Shown piece after piece: positions 8,944 through 17,864 of a stretch of 64,000 nt of DNA. The stretch is from Paracoccus yeei ATCC BAA-599 (GTDB lineage Bacteria > Pseudomonadota > Alphaproteobacteria > Rhodobacterales > Rhodobacteraceae), in the NCBI RefSeq assembly GCF_000622145.1, contig NZ_JHWH01000015.1, positions 1 through 64,000 on the forward strand, read 5' to 3'. The stretch's first letter is position 1, and every line of letters starts with the position of its first letter. Both the position numbers and the translations under genes were made by a program. The notes beneath the pieces are model-generated. The model did no database searches and was not told the DNA's origin. It was given only the letters and a program-made list of their open reading frames with translations.

Positions 8944-10153
8944 AGTCAGGGCTCACAACCCATAGATGACGGTTGCGGCGAGAGCGCAGGCTGAGAGGAA
9001 CAGGATCGGACCAAACACAAGCTTCGTCATGGCTTTCCCCTTGCAATTGGACCGGACGACCGCCCGAGGCGGCCATGGCATGGATGACGCGTTCGATGGC
9101 CAGACCCGCCGCGAAATCGGGCCCGCAGGCCGGCCCCCCGGCGATGGCCGACACCAGGTCGCGCGCCTCGATCACCTTCTGTTCGTTGAAGCCGAAGTTG
9201 TGGCCCGCGGCCGGGCAGAAGGCGGCGAAATCGGGCTGCTCGGGCCCGGTCAGATGGCGGGTGAAGCCCGCCTCTCCCGCGCGATACAGCCAAAGCTCGT
9301 TCATGCTCTCCTGGTCAAAGACCAGCGTGCCGTCCGATCCGTGAACTTCCCATTGCAGCCGGCACTTGCGCCCATGCGCCACGCGCGAGGCGGCAAAGGA
9401 CCCCTGCGCGCCGCTGGCAAAGCGGACCAGAGCCAGCGCGCTGTCCTCGTTCTCGACCGGCTTCGGGCCCTCGGGCGAAGGCCGGGTCGGGATCGCGATC
9501 TGGGTCAGGGCGGTCACCTCGGCCACTGGCCCCATCAGCGCGACCATCTGGCTGACCAGATGGCAGCCGATGTCGCCAAGCGCGCCAAGCCCGCCCTCGG
9601 CATGGGTCAGCCGCCAGGACCAGGGCAGGGCCGGGTCCGCCGAGTAATCCTCGTCATAGGTGCCGCGAAACGCCTTGGGCGTGCCGATGGCCCCCGACCC
9701 GATCAGCCGCACCGCTGCCTGGAAGGCCGGAGAGCGCAGGTAGTTATAGCCCAGGATCGTGACCTGGCCCGGGTGCGCGGCGGCCAGCCGCGCCATGGCC
9801 TCGGCATCGGCCAGCGTCAGGGCCATCGGCTTTTCCAGCCAGACATGCTTGCCCGCGCGCAGCGCCGCCTCGGCCATCGGGCGGTGCATGCCGTTCGGCG
9901 TGGTGATGGACACCACGTCCACGGCCGGGTCCGCCACCGCCGCGCGCCAATCGTCGGTGGCGCGGGCAAAGCCGAACTGCCCGGCAAAGGCTTGGGCGCG
10001 GTCCAGGGGCGTGTCGCACAGCACCTCCAGCCGGGGATGCGCGCCGCCGAAGGTCGCGGCCACGGTCCGCCAGGCCAGCGCGTGGCATTTCCCCATGAAG
10101 CCGGTGCCGATCAGGGCAACGCCAAGCGGGGTCTGGGGCATGGGATGGGTCAT
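8852..10153 (-). CDS. Gfo/Idh/MocA oxidoreductase with a foreign C-terminal tail
   Basis: A 433-codon frame. The first 370 or so residues are a standard family member: [15 protein letters not shown]ossmann motif near the start, [13 protein letters not shown], and [11 protein letters not shown] for the substrate domain. It is probably an NAD-dependent cyclitol or sugar dehydrogenase. After about 370 residues (near position 9040) the normal end is replaced: the reading frame runs on through a short peptide gene and the antisense of the relaxase fragment, giving an arginine-rich tail. The usual last residues and stop appear lost at this junction. The start at 10153 has GGAG upstream. It is the distal gene of the second inositol operon. 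Confidence 0.8.
   Translation of the reverse strand: MTHPMPQTPLGVALIGTGFMGKCHALAWRTVAATFGGAHPRLEVLCDTPLDRAQAFAGQFGFARATDDWRAAVADPAVDVVSITTPNGMHRPMAEAALRAGKHVWLEKPMALTLADAEAMARLAAAHPGQVTILGYNYLRSPAFQAAVRLIGSGAIGTPKAFRGTYDEDYSADPALPWSWRLTHAEGGLGALGDIGCHLVSQMVALMGPVAEVTALTQIAIPTRPSPEGPKPVENEDSALALVRFASGAQGSFAASRVAHGRKCRLQWEVHGSDGTLVFDQESMNELWLYRAGEAGFTRHLTGPEQPDFAAFCPAAGHNFGFNEQKVIEARDLVSAIAGGPACGPDFAAGLAIERVIHAMAASGGRPVQLQGESHDEACVWSDPVPLSLRSRRNRHLWVVSPDSRPRCRCRLRRRRSPPRHSGAGRAGQRRSG
8953..9030 (-). CDS. Possible 25-residue membrane peptide
   Basis: A short frame starting ATG at 9030 and ending TGA at 8953. The peptide begins [19 protein letters not shown] and ends in VIYGL, so nearly the whole chain could be one membrane segment. 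AAGGGGAAAG lies just upstream of the ATG. It overlaps, in another frame, the abnormal tail of the dehydrogenase gene, and its start is at the point where that gene loses homology. This suggests it came with the flanking scar DNA. I do not recognise a family, and chance is possible. Confidence 0.35.
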   Translation of the reverse strand: MTKLVFGPILFLSACALAATVIYGL

Positions 10154-10196
10154 GTCGGGCTCCGGGACGGGGCGCGGTTCCGGCCGCGCCCGGCTG

Positions 10197-10982
10197 TCAA
10201 AGGGTGGCGCGGATATGGCCGATGCTGTCGGCCAGCGCGGCCTGCGGATCGGGATGATCGTGCACTTCGGGGGCGAAGGGCTCGAAGCTGTAGGGCCCGG
10301 CATAGCCCGCGTCCCGCAGCGCGCGGATCTGGGGCAGGTTCTCCAGCCGGTCGGCGCCGTCGACCAGCACACGATGGGGGTCCAGCATGGCCTCGACCGC
10401 CACGTCGGGGTCGGTCACGCCCGAGATGTGGACCAGGCCCGTCCAGTCCGCAAAGACCTCGGTTTCCCCGGCCAGATGGTGATGGAAGGTGTCGTGGACC
10501 AGCCTGTAGGTCCCTTCGCCCCCCGCCGCCCGGATGGCGCGGATCGCCTCGGCCTTGCTGCGCAGGGACGAGACCGGAAAGCCCAGCGGCTCGACCAGCC
10601 CGGTCAGTCCGCGCTGCTCCAGGATCGGGCGCATGGCCTTCAGCGCCGCGACCAGATCGTCGAAGGCGACGGGGCTGCCGTCGTTCAGCGGGCACATGAC
10701 CAGCGCCCTGGCCCCGCAGGCGCTGGCGTAATCGGCCATCGCCTCGGCCCGCGCCGGAAGGTCGCCCGACCAGACGTTGAAGGGATAAAGCGCGTTGATC
10801 GAGATGATCGTGACGCCCGCCCGTTCGGCGGCGGCCTTCACCTCGGCGGGCGACCGGCTGCCCAGGACGTCGGGCAGGTCGTTCCTGATCTCGACCTCGG
10901 TCGCGCCAAGCGCGCGGGCCATGGCAAAGAAATCCTCGAGCGACAGCTTCGGCGCGGCGATATGGTTCATGGCAAAGCGCAT
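10197..10982 (-). CDS. iolI: 2-Keto-myo-inositol isomerase IolI-like protein
   Basis: A 261-residue TIM-barrel protein. The N-terminus [19 protein letters not shown] and then [12 protein letters not shown] agree closely with IolI, which interconverts 2-keto-myo-inositol and 1-keto-D-chiro-inositol. The segment [15 protein letters not shown] and FEPFAP near the end are metal-site elements of the barrel. The start at 10982 has a GAGG site and 8 bases separate it from the upstream iolG stop. It lets D-chiro-inositol enter the inositol pathway, which fits the neighbouring iolG and iolH. Confidence 0.7.
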   Translation of the reverse strand: MRFAMNHIAAPKLSLEDFFAMARALGATEVEIRNDLPDVLGSRSPAEVKAAAERAGVTIISINALYPFNVWSGDLPARAEAMADYASACGARALVMCPLNDGSPVAFDDLVAALKAMRPILEQRGLTGLVEPLGFPVSSLRSKAEAIRAIRAAGGEGTYRLVHDTFHHHLAGETEVFADWTGLVHISGVTDPDVAVEAMLDPHRVLVDGADRLENLPQIRALRDAGYAGPYSFEPFAPEVHDHPDPQAALADSIGHIRATL

Positions 10983-10990
10983 GATGGACC

Positions 10991-12001
10991 TCAGGCGTAA
11001 AGGGCGGGACGGTCGGGATAGGTGATGGCCACCGCCTCGCCTTCGGATTCCTGCGCCTTGACGCAGGCGTCCGAGGCGACGGCCGCCATGTAGCCGTCCC
11101 ACGAGGTCGGACCGGCGGCGGTGCCCTGCGCGGCAGCCTTCAGGAAGTCCTGCAGCTCGACGTCATAGGAGGCGACGAAACGATCCTTCCAGTCGGTCAG
11201 GATGTCGTTTTGCAGCCTCGCGTCCAGCCGGGTCTGGATCGCCATCGGCTCGGGCAGGCGGGCCACGCCGTCCTCGCCCACGACCTCGCACTGGATGTCA
11301 TAGCCGTAATGGCAGTTCACGAAGATCTCGGTGTCGATGACCACGCCCTTGGCGGTGGTCAGCGTCACGATCTGCGGATCGCGCAGCTTGGCGTGGCTGC
11401 GGGCGCAGGTGCGCGGGAAGGTGACGCGGGCCGAGACATAGTCGTCGTCCAGAAGCCAGCGGAACACGTCGATCTCGTGGATCAGGGTGTCGTGAATCGC
11501 CATCGGCGTGGTATAGGCCTCGGGCACCGTGGGGTTCCTGTGCGCGGCATGGACCATGATCGGCGCGCCGATGCGGCCGTCCACCACCTGCTTCAGCGCA
11601 GCGTAGCCCTGGTCATAGCGGCGCATGAAGCCGACCTGGACCAGGCGCGTGCCATGGGCGACCTCGGCATCGACGATGCGCTTGGCGCCCTCGGCGGTCG
11701 TCGCCAGCGGCTTTTCGCAAAAGCAGGGCTTGCCGGCGGCGATGGCGGCCAGAACGTATTGTTCGTGCGTCGCCCCCCAGGAGGTGACAAGCACCGCATC
11801 CACCCGATCGCTGGCGATCAGCGCCTCGCCGGTGTCGAAGACGGTCGCATCGGGGGCGATCTCGGCGCGCACCGCCTCGGCCGAGGCGGCGTTCACGTCC
11901 GACAGCGCGGTGATGGTGCCGCCCGACAGCACCTGGTTGATGCGGCGGGCGTGATCGCGGCCGATGGCTCCGGTGCCGATGACACCAATTCTGACGGTCA
12001 T
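10991..12001 (-). CDS. iolG: myo-Inositol 2-dehydrogenase IolG
   Basis: A 336-residue NAD-dependent oxidoreductase. The sequence follows the Bacillus and Corynebacterium IolG pattern: [13 protein letters not shown] near the start, [48 protein letters not shown], and [14 protein letters not shown]. The lysine of EKP and the downstream aspartate/histidine pair (HEIDV) are the catalytic centre. It oxidises myo-inositol, and often D-chiro-inositol or glucose, at the axial hydroxyl. A GAGGTCC site fixes the start at 12001; an in-frame ATG five codons upstream overlaps the preceding gene's stop region. It sits between iolH and iolI. Confidence 0.85.
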   Translation of the reverse strand: MTVRIGVIGTGAIGRDHARRINQVLSGGTITALSDVNAASAEAVRAEIAPDATVFDTGEALIASDRVDAVLVTSWGATHEQYVLAAIAAGKPCFCEKPLATTAEGAKRIVDAEVAHGTRLVQVGFMRRYDQGYAALKQVVDGRIGAPIMVHAAHRNPTVPEAYTTPMAIHDTLIHEIDVFRWLLDDDYVSARVTFPRTCARSHAKLRDPQIVTLTTAKGVVIDTEIFVNCHYGYDIQCEVVGEDGVARLPEPMAIQTRLDARLQNDILTDWKDRFVASYDVELQDFLKAAAQGTAAGPTSWDGYMAAVASDACVKAQESEGEAVAITYPDRPALYA

Positions 12002-12012
12002 GGTCTTGGACC

Positions 12013-12909
12013 TCATTTCCAGTATTTTGCGACGTAGTCTTTGGTTTGCTTCAGGACGGACCTTGCGCTGTCCTCGGCGCGGTCTTCCCAGGCGAAGACG
12101 CAGTTCGACAGCACGCCGTCGAAGTTCATGTCGGCGAGGGTCGCGAAGAACGTGTCCCAGTCGATCTCGCCCTGGCCCAGGTCCAGGTGCTGGTGCACGC
12201 GCACCTTCGCGCCCGGCGGGTTGACGATATAGCGCAGCTGCGACGATTTGGTGTGGTCGTAGGTGTCGGCCAGCCGAACGTGTTCCAGATAGCCTTCCGT
12301 CGCGCGCAGGTTCGCCACCATGTCCGGACCATAGAAGAACGTGTGCGGCGCGATGAAGGACGCCCGCACCATGGGCGAGTTGATCGTCCGGATGATATCC
12401 ATCGCCGGGGCGATTTCCTCCAGCCAGTCCTCGGGGTGGGCTTCCAGCGACAGCTTGATGCCCTCGCGCTCCAGGATCGGGACCAGCACATCCATGGCGC
12501 GGAAGAAGGCGCCCTCGCAGGTCTCGGGCCGGTGCAGGCCCGAGCGGTCGTTCAGGCTGCGGTCGGGGCTGCCGCCGCGGCCGAATTCGCTGACGAACAG
12601 CGGGCATTCCAGCTCGACCGCGAACTCGATGGCGCGCTTCCAGTTGTCGATCGCCACCTCCCATTCATCAGGGTATGGGCTGGCCCAGCGATACATCGGC
12701 TGCAGCGAGGCCAGGCCCACGTTGTTGTCGCGCAGCGCGCGTTTGAAGCTCTTGATGCGCTCGGGGTAAAGCTTGGGGCGCGTCCACCACGACAGGAAGT
12801 CGGGGCGCGGCGACATCTCGATATGGTCATAGCCAAGCTCGGCCACCTTGCGGACGGTATCCTCAAGCGACAGGTGGCGGATCATGTGCGGGTCAAGCGT
12901 GTGTTTCAT
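12013..12909 (-). CDS. iolH: IolH-like TIM-barrel protein
   Basis: A 298-residue xylose-isomerase-like barrel. It has [28 protein letters not shown] and [14 protein letters not shown], which correspond point by point to the IolH family (HTFFY, [18 protein letters not shown], HQHxxxGEGEVD). IolH has no firmly assigned reaction; it occurs in inositol operons and is thought to be an isomerase or epimerase. It is the gene between the second binding protein and iolG. The last residue is K at the family C-terminus, so the protein looks complete. Confidence 0.7.
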   Translation of the reverse strand: MKHTLDPHMIRHLSLEDTVRKVAELGYDHIEMSPRPDFLSWWTRPKLYPERIKSFKRALRDNNVGLASLQPMYRWASPYPDEWEVAIDNWKRAIEFAVELECPLFVSEFGRGGSPDRSLNDRSGLHRPETCEGAFFRAMDVLVPILEREGIKLSLEAHPEDWLEEIAPAMDIIRTINSPMVRASFIAPHTFFYGPDMVANLRATEGYLEHVRLADTYDHTKSSQLRYIVNPPGAKVRVHQHLDLGQGEIDWDTFFATLADMNFDGVLSNCVFAWEDRAEDSARSVLKQTKDYVAKYWK

Positions 12910-12939
12910 CTGGCGTCTCGCAGAGAAGGGTTCGGGGGC

Positions 12940-13001
12940 GGGCGGAACGCGCGGTTCCGCCCGGGCGTCGCCGGCCGGGGGAGGAGGCCGGCCGCGACGC
13001 C
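12940..13001 (-). terminator. Two strong stem-loops between the second binding-protein gene and iolH
   Basis: Downstream of the binding-protein stop on the transcribed strand there are two GC hairpins. The first (12964-13001) pairs GGCGTCGC with GCGACGCC and continues with six more pairs past one bulged base. The second (12940-12962) pairs nine bases, GGGCGGAAC with GTTCCGCCC. Neither has a T-run. They probably protect the upstream message or reduce read-through into iolH, so that binding protein exceeds enzyme. Confidence 0.5.
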
Positions 13002-13927
13002 TATTTCAGGTATTCGGCCATGGTGTCCCTGGTCACCGGCTCGAACGGGATCCAGGTCTCGGGCGGCACCGCCTGGCCCTGGGCGGCGGCAATGGCGGCG
13101 CGGACCGCCTGTTCGCCCTGCCCCGTCGCGTTCTGATAGACGGTCACGTCCATCAGCCCGGCCTGCATCGCGGCCAGCCCGTCGGCGGTGGCGTCGATCC
13201 CGGCCACCACGATCTCGCCCTTGCCGCCCGCCGCCTGCAGCGCCTGGGCCGCACCGATGGCCATCTCGTCGTTGTTCGACACGACCGCATCGAAGGTAAG
13301 CCCCGCAGTCAGCCACTGGCTCATCAGGTCCTGGGCCTGCACGCGATTCCAGTTCGCGGTCTGCTTTTCCAGGATCTCGACCTGGCAGTCGGGCCGGGCA
13401 AACGCCTCCTCGACCATCCTGGTCCTGACCAGGGCGGCGTGGTTTTCCAGCGGGCCCATCAGGATCACCGCCTTGGGCGCCTCGCGGCCCTTCAGAAGCG
13501 TGCAGACCGCCTCGGCCTGCAACCTGCCGGCGTCGGTTTCCTGCGAGCCGACATAGGCGGTGCCCTCGGGCATCCCGCTGTCCAGTTCCGCCGGCGGGTG
13601 GTTCACATAGACCAGCGGAATGCCGGCCTCCCGCGCGGTCTGGGTGATGGCGGCGGTCGAATCGCCGTCCACCGCATTGACGATGATCGCATCGACGCCG
13701 TTCGCGACAAAGTTCTGCACCTGGTTCAGCTGCTTCGCGACATCCAGCTGGGCATCCTCGACCGACAGGGCAAGCCCTTGGGTCTTGCCGGCCTCGGCAC
13801 GGATGCCGTTCAGCAGGATGGTCAGGAACGGGTTGTCGAACGAGGTCATGCTGACCCCGATCCGGGTGTCTGCCACGGCGGGCAGGGCGATCAGGCACAG
13901 GGCGGTCGTGGCGATCAGGCGCTTCAT
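13001..13927 (-). CDS. Second periplasmic binding protein of the inositol operon, IbpA-like
   Basis: A 308-residue binding protein with a 19-residue signal peptide ending PAVA-DT. The mature N-terminus RIGVSMTSFDNPFLT and VDAIIVNAVDGDST are like Caulobacter/rhizobial myo-inositol-binding IbpA. It is clearly a paralogue of the protein encoded at 16680-17624 (shared GVSM..FD, AQxDVxKQLNQ, [30 protein letters not shown]). It follows the permease gene directly, so the importer may use two binding proteins. Two hairpins follow its stop. Confidence 0.82.
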   Translation of the reverse strand: MKRLIATTALCLIALPAVADTRIGVSMTSFDNPFLTILLNGIRAEAGKTQGLALSVEDAQLDVAKQLNQVQNFVANGVDAIIVNAVDGDSTAAITQTAREAGIPLVYVNHPPAELDSGMPEGTAYVGSQETDAGRLQAEAVCTLLKGREAPKAVILMGPLENHAALVRTRMVEEAFARPDCQVEILEKQTANWNRVQAQDLMSQWLTAGLTFDAVVSNNDEMAIGAAQALQAAGGKGEIVVAGIDATADGLAAMQAGLMDVTVYQNATGQGEQAVRAAIAAAQGQAVPPETWIPFEPVTRDTMAEYLK

Positions 13928-14016
13928 GGGTGCTTTCCTTGGTCCTTGGACAAAAGCGGCGGGCAAGGGGGGCCGGCCCGGTGGCCCGGCCCTGTCGATC
14001 TGCCGGGCCATGGGCC

Positions 14017-15033
14017 CTAGCTTTTCCTGCGTTTTTTCTGCCTGTAGGTGTCGGCGACGACGGCGGCGACGATGATGACGCCCTTGATCATCTCCTGGTA
14101 ATAGGCGTCGAGCCTGAGGAAGGTGAACCCCGAGATGATGACCCCGAAGATCACCATGCCGATGGCCGCCCCCAGGATCGAGCCGCGCCCGCCGTTCAGC
14201 GACACGCCCCCGATCACCGCCATAGCGATGGCGTCCAGTTCATAGGCAAGGCCCATGCCGGCCTGCGCGGTCTGGCCGCGGGCGGCGACCACCATGCCCG
14301 CCAGCGCCGCCAGCATCGCCGCGATGACATAGACCTTGACCAGGTGGCGTTCGACATTGATGCCCGAGACGCGCGCGGCCTGCGCATTGGCGCCGATGGC
14401 ATAGGTGAACTTGCCGTAGCGGGTGTATTTCATGGCGACGTGAAAGATCACCGCCACGGCGATGAAGATCACCACCGGCATCATGCCCTTGCCGATGGCG
14501 GCAAAGCCCTCGGTCGGAAAGCTGATCGGCTGGCCCTTGGTGTACCACTTGGCAAAGCCGCGCACCGTGACCATGGTGCCCAGCGTCGCGATGAAGGGCG
14601 GGATCCGAGTATAGGCGATCAGCCAGCCGTTGATGAGGCCGACGACCGCCCCGCAGCCCAGCCCGATCAGGATCGGCACGATGGCCGGCAGGTCGGTCAG
14701 CCCGGGATAGATCGCGCGGGCATAGCTCGATGCCTGGGCGAACGACATGGCGACCATCGCCACCGCCCCCACCACGGAGCCCGACGACAGGTCGATCCCT
14801 CCCGAGATGATGACCTGCGTCACGCCGACCGCGATGATGCCGATGACCGAGACCTGCAGGATCATGATCTTGACCCGGTTCAGCGAGAACAGGAACGACT
14901 GCCCCTGAAAGACCCAGCCCAGGATTTCAAAGACCAGCGCGATGCCCACCAGGACGATCAGGATGTTGACCTCGGCGGGCAGGCGGCGATGGGACCGCGC
15001 GCGGGCGGGCACGGTAACGTCTTGGGTGCTCAT
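14017..15033 (-). CDS. ABC importer permease, IatP-like
   Basis: A 338-residue inner-membrane protein of the RbsC/AraH family. About nine or ten hydrophobic segments start at residue 24. Family marks are [26 protein letters not shown] and AVIGGVSLNGGRGS. A basic tail (RQKKRRKS) ends the protein, as in IatP inositol permeases. It is 18 bases downstream of the ATPase gene and is followed by a binding-protein gene. It forms the membrane channel of the second inositol-type importer. Confidence 0.87.
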   Translation of the reverse strand: MSTQDVTVPARARSHRRLPAEVNILIVLVGIALVFEILGWVFQGQSFLFSLNRVKIMILQVSVIGIIAVGVTQVIISGGIDLSSGSVVGAVAMVAMSFAQASSYARAIYPGLTDLPAIVPILIGLGCGAVVGLINGWLIAYTRIPPFIATLGTMVTVRGFAKWYTKGQPISFPTEGFAAIGKGMMPVVIFIAVAVIFHVAMKYTRYGKFTYAIGANAQAARVSGINVERHLVKVYVIAAMLAALAGMVVAARGQTAQAGMGLAYELDAIAMAVIGGVSLNGGRGSILGAAIGMVIFGVIISGFTFLRLDAYYQEMIKGVIIVAAVVADTYRQKKRRKS

Positions 15034-15051
15034 GAATTTCCCCCCTTGGGT

Positions 15052-16590
15052 TTACTTGGCCGCCAGTTCCATGACGCGCACCTGGTCGGCCTCGGCCCGG
15101 TCCAGGAAGCCCGAGACATGGCCTTCGTGCATCACCATGATGCGGTCGGACATGCCCAGCACCTCGGGCAGTTCCGAGGAGATCATCAGGACGGCGACCC
15201 CCTGGCCCGCAAGCTGCGTGATCAGGCGGTGGATTTCGGATTTCGCGCCCACGTCGATGCCGCGGGTGGGTTCATCAAGGATCAGGATGCGCGGCCGGGT
15301 CAGCAGCCAGCGCGCGATCAAGAGCTTCTGCTGGTTGCCGCCGCTGAGGTTCTCGACCGTCTCGTGCAGGTTCGGGGTCTTGACGCGCAGCTTCTGGGCC
15401 ATGTCCTCGGCCAGCGCGGTCACCGTCTTCTGGTCGATGAAGCCCGCCTTGACATGGTCGCGGGTGATCAGCGCCGACTGGATGTTTTCCAGGCAGTCGA
15501 GGATCAGGAAACAGCCGGTCTCCTTCCGGTCCTCGGTCAGGAAGGCCAGGCCGTGGTCCATCGCGACCTTGGGGCTGGTGATCTGGACGGGCTTGCCGTC
15601 GATCAGGATCTCGCCCGAGGCGGCGGGACGGACGCCGAAGATCGCCTCGGCCACGTTCGAGCGCTTGGACCCGACCAGCCCCGCCAGCCCCAGGATCTCG
15701 CCCTTGCGCAGGGTGAAGCTGATGTCATGAAAGACGCCGGGCAGGGTCAGGTTCCTGACCTCCAGCACCGTCTCGCCGATCTCGCAGTCGACTTTCGGGA
15801 ACATGTCGGTGATCTCGCGCCCGACCATCATGCGGATGATGTCGTCGCGGGTCACGTCGCTGGCATTGTGGGTGCCGACATACTTGCCGTCGCGGAACAC
15901 GGTGAATTCGTCCGCGATCTCGAACAGCTCGTTCATCTTGTGGGTGATGTAGACGATGCCCACGCCCCGCGCGCGCAGGTCGCGGATGATGGTGAACAGG
16001 TGCTCGACCTCGGATTCGGTGATGGCGCTGGTCGGCTCGTCCATGATCAGCACGTCGGAATTGTGGCTGACCGCCTTGGCGATCTCGACCATCTGCTTTT
16101 GCGCCACGGTCAGGTCGCCCACCATCGCCGCCGGGTCCAGCCGGATGTTCAGCCGGTCGAATAGTTCCTGGGTCTGGCGGTTCATCCGGCCGTGGTCGAC
16201 CAGGCCGAAGGCGCCCCTGGGCTCGCGCCGGATCCAGATGTTTTCGGCCACCGTCATGGAGTTCATCAGCAGAAGTTCCTGGTGGATCATCGAGATGCCC
16301 TGTTCCAGCGCATCCAGCGGCGATTTCAGCGTCACCGGCTGGCCGTGCAGGCGGATTTCGCCGGCGTCGGGCTGGTAGATGCCGGCGATGATCTTCATCA
16401 GCGTCGACTTGCCGGCGCCGTTCTCGCCCATCAGGGCATGCACGGTGCCGGGCCGGACGCGCAGCTGCACGTCGTCCAGCGCCAGAACGCCCGGAAACTC
16501 CTTGCGGATGCCGCGGATCGACAGGACGCCCTCATGCGCGATGCCCTGCTTGACGCGACTTATCGCCGCCTGTGTCGTGGCGCTGACCAT
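15052..16590 (-). CDS. ABC importer ATPase, IatA/RbsA-like
   Basis: A 512-residue double-domain ABC ATPase. The first domain has Walker A GENGAGKS at about residues 55-62, LTVAQKQM in place of the usual signature, and [10 protein letters not shown]. The second domain has the typical degenerate P-loop [17 protein letters not shown] signature and [13 protein letters not shown]. It energises the permease encoded 18 bases downstream. The start and its ribosome site lie in a 25-bp tandem duplication (16586-16635), so an identical ribosome site and ATG occur 25 bases upstream in a different frame. The ATG at 16590 is the only one in the correct frame. Confidence 0.87.
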   Translation of the reverse strand: MVSATTQAAISRVKQGIAHEGVLSIRGIRKEFPGVLALDDVQLRVRPGTVHALMGENGAGKSTLMKIIAGIYQPDAGEIRLHGQPVTLKSPLDALEQGISMIHQELLLMNSMTVAENIWIRREPRGAFGLVDHGRMNRQTQELFDRLNIRLDPAAMVGDLTVAQKQMVEIAKAVSHNSDVLIMDEPTSAITESEVEHLFTIIRDLRARGVGIVYITHKMNELFEIADEFTVFRDGKYVGTHNASDVTRDDIIRMMVGREITDMFPKVDCEIGETVLEVRNLTLPGVFHDISFTLRKGEILGLAGLVGSKRSNVAEAIFGVRPAASGEILIDGKPVQITSPKVAMDHGLAFLTEDRKETGCFLILDCLENIQSALITRDHVKAGFIDQKTVTALAEDMAQKLRVKTPNLHETVENLSGGNQQKLLIARWLLTRPRILILDEPTRGIDVGAKSEIHRLITQLAGQGVAVLMISSELPEVLGMSDRIMVMHEGHVSGFLDRAEADQVRVMELAAK

Positions 16591-16635
16591 CTCGGCCCCC
16601 TTCCTCTTCGACCATCTCGGCCCCCTTCCTCTTCG
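16586..16635. repeat. Perfect 25-bp tandem duplication over a ribosome site and start codon
   Basis: The 25 bases at 16586-16610 are repeated exactly at 16611-16635. Read on the minus strand each copy holds AGAGGAAGGGGG, a ribosome site, and ATGGT. The second ATG is the ATPase start; the first lies 25 bases upstream and is out of frame. Ribosomes starting at the first copy would read a different frame through the true start, which may lower ATPase yield. Confidence 0.9.
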
Positions 16636-16651
16636 GCTTGCTGCGGTCGCA

Positions 16652-16669
16652 GGGGGCGCGAAGGCCCCC
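16652..16669 (-). terminator. Intercistronic stem-loop after the first binding-protein gene
   Basis: GGGGGC and GCCCCC are paired around a six-base GCGAAG loop, 10 bases past the binding-protein stop. This is the usual site of a hairpin that stabilises binding-protein mRNA or limits read-through to the ATPase gene. No T-run follows. Confidence 0.5.
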
Positions 16670-16679
16670 CGCGCGGGCC

Positions 16680-17624
16680 TCAGTTCTTGGCCTGGTAGTC
16701 GGCCAGGTTCGCCGGCGTCACCAGTTCGAAGGGCACGAAGTTGTTCTTCTCGACCGCCTCGCCCCGCGCCAGCTTCAGCGCGGCGTCGACGGCGCCCTGG
16801 CCCTGGCCGGCGGCGTTCTGGAACACGGTCACGTCCAGATCGCCCGCCTCCATCGCAGCCAGCGCGTCCTGGGTCGCGTCGATCCCGGCGACGATCACGT
16901 CCTTCATGTCGCGGCCCGCGCCCTTCAGCGCCTGGATCGCGCCGATGGCCATTTCGTCGTTGTTCGAGATCACGGCGTCGAACTCCAGCCCGGCGGTGAT
17001 CCAGTTGGTCATCAGGTCCGCGCCTTGCGTGCGCGACCAGTTCGCGGTCTGCTCCTCGACGATCTGCATGAAGCTGCAATCGGGGGTCGCGATCACGTCC
17101 TTGATGTCCTGGGTGCGCTGGCGGGCCGCCTGGTTCGACAACTCGCCCATCATCACCACGACCTTGGCCTCGGTCTTGCCGGCCTCTTTCAGCAGGCGGC
17201 AGACCTCCTGCGTCTCCAGCGTCCCCGATTCGCGTTCGTCCGAAGCGACGAAGGCCTGCTTCTCGGGCAGGCTGTCCAGGTTCACCGGCTGGCGGTTGAC
17301 ATAGACCAGCGGGATGCCGGCATCCGCGGCGGCCTGGGACATGGCGACGGTGGCGTCGGTGTCGACCGGGTTCACGATGATCGCGTCCACGCCCGAGGCG
17401 ACGAAGTTCTGGATCTGGTTCAGCTGCTTGCCGACGTCGTTCTGCGCATCCTCGATCTGCAGGGTCACGCCGTCCTGGGCGGCGGCGTAATCGCTCATGC
17501 CATTGCGCAGCACGGTCAGGAAGTTGTCGTCGAACAGCGCCATCGAGACGCCGATGTTTTCGGCATGGGCGACCGACCCCATCAGCGCCGCCGTCAGGGC
17601 GCCCGCCATCACGAATGTCTTCAT
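16680..17624 (-). CDS. First periplasmic binding protein of the second inositol operon
   Basis: A 314-residue periplasmic binding protein of the ribose/inositol type. Residues 1-21 form a signal peptide ending VAHA-EN. The mature chain starts [15 protein letters not shown] and has [21 protein letters not shown] and [12 protein letters not shown]. It is the first gene after the LacI regulator and the operator region, with a GGAGGA ribosome site before the ATG at 17624. It is paralogous to the 13001-13927 protein, and the two may bind different cyclitols or sugars for one permease. Confidence 0.85.
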   Translation of the reverse strand: MKTFVMAGALTAALMGSVAHAENIGVSMALFDDNFLTVLRNGMSDYAAAQDGVTLQIEDAQNDVGKQLNQIQNFVASGVDAIIVNPVDTDATVAMSQAAADAGIPLVYVNRQPVNLDSLPEKQAFVASDERESGTLETQEVCRLLKEAGKTEAKVVVMMGELSNQAARQRTQDIKDVIATPDCSFMQIVEEQTANWSRTQGADLMTNWITAGLEFDAVISNNDEMAIGAIQALKGAGRDMKDVIVAGIDATQDALAAMEAGDLDVTVFQNAAGQGQGAVDAALKLARGEAVEKNNFVPFELVTPANLADYQAKN

Positions 17625-17810
17625 GTCTTTCCTCCGCTTGCGGCGTCCGGCACGCCATTTTTTGCGCAGAAGGCACCGGGCAACCGGAAGCGGGTTCCGG
17701 TCGCCGATCCGTTCCGGCCGGCTTTGGCTGGGGGGCGCCTCTCCTCTGCGTTCCACCCGCCGCAAGTCTTGGGTCAGGACGCGATTCCGGTCAATCAAGG
17801 AAATCGCAGG

Positions 17811-17864
17811 TTTCCATCATTCATGATAGAAAATCATCAGGTATCTGATGGAAAACCATCAGAT
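17811..17864. promoter_or_regulatory. Operator cluster upstream of the second inositol operon
   Basis: Three overlapping symmetric elements lie here. CCATCATTCATGATAGAA (17814-17831) matches a site upstream of the regulator gene. CATCAG-GTAT-CTGATG is at 17835-17850. ATCTGATGG and CCATCAGAT with a four-base AAAA spacer are at 17843-17864, the last overlapping the regulator stop codon. They lie about 190-240 bp upstream of the first binding-protein gene and are far richer in A/T than the surroundings. Binding sites for the LacI-type regulator encoded next door are the most likely explanation; the last element could also act as a terminator hairpin for the regulator gene. Confidence 0.65.

Noticed and set aside
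8966..10699. A 577-codon plus-strand frame opposite a dehydrogenase and IolI
   Set aside because: Shadow of the real minus-strand genes; no ribosome site and an Arg/Ala-rich composition.
13930..16164. A 744-codon plus-strand frame opposite the permease and ATPase
   Set aside because: Antisense to two intact transporter genes; the translation is full of D, H, Q and G runs with no recognisable fold.
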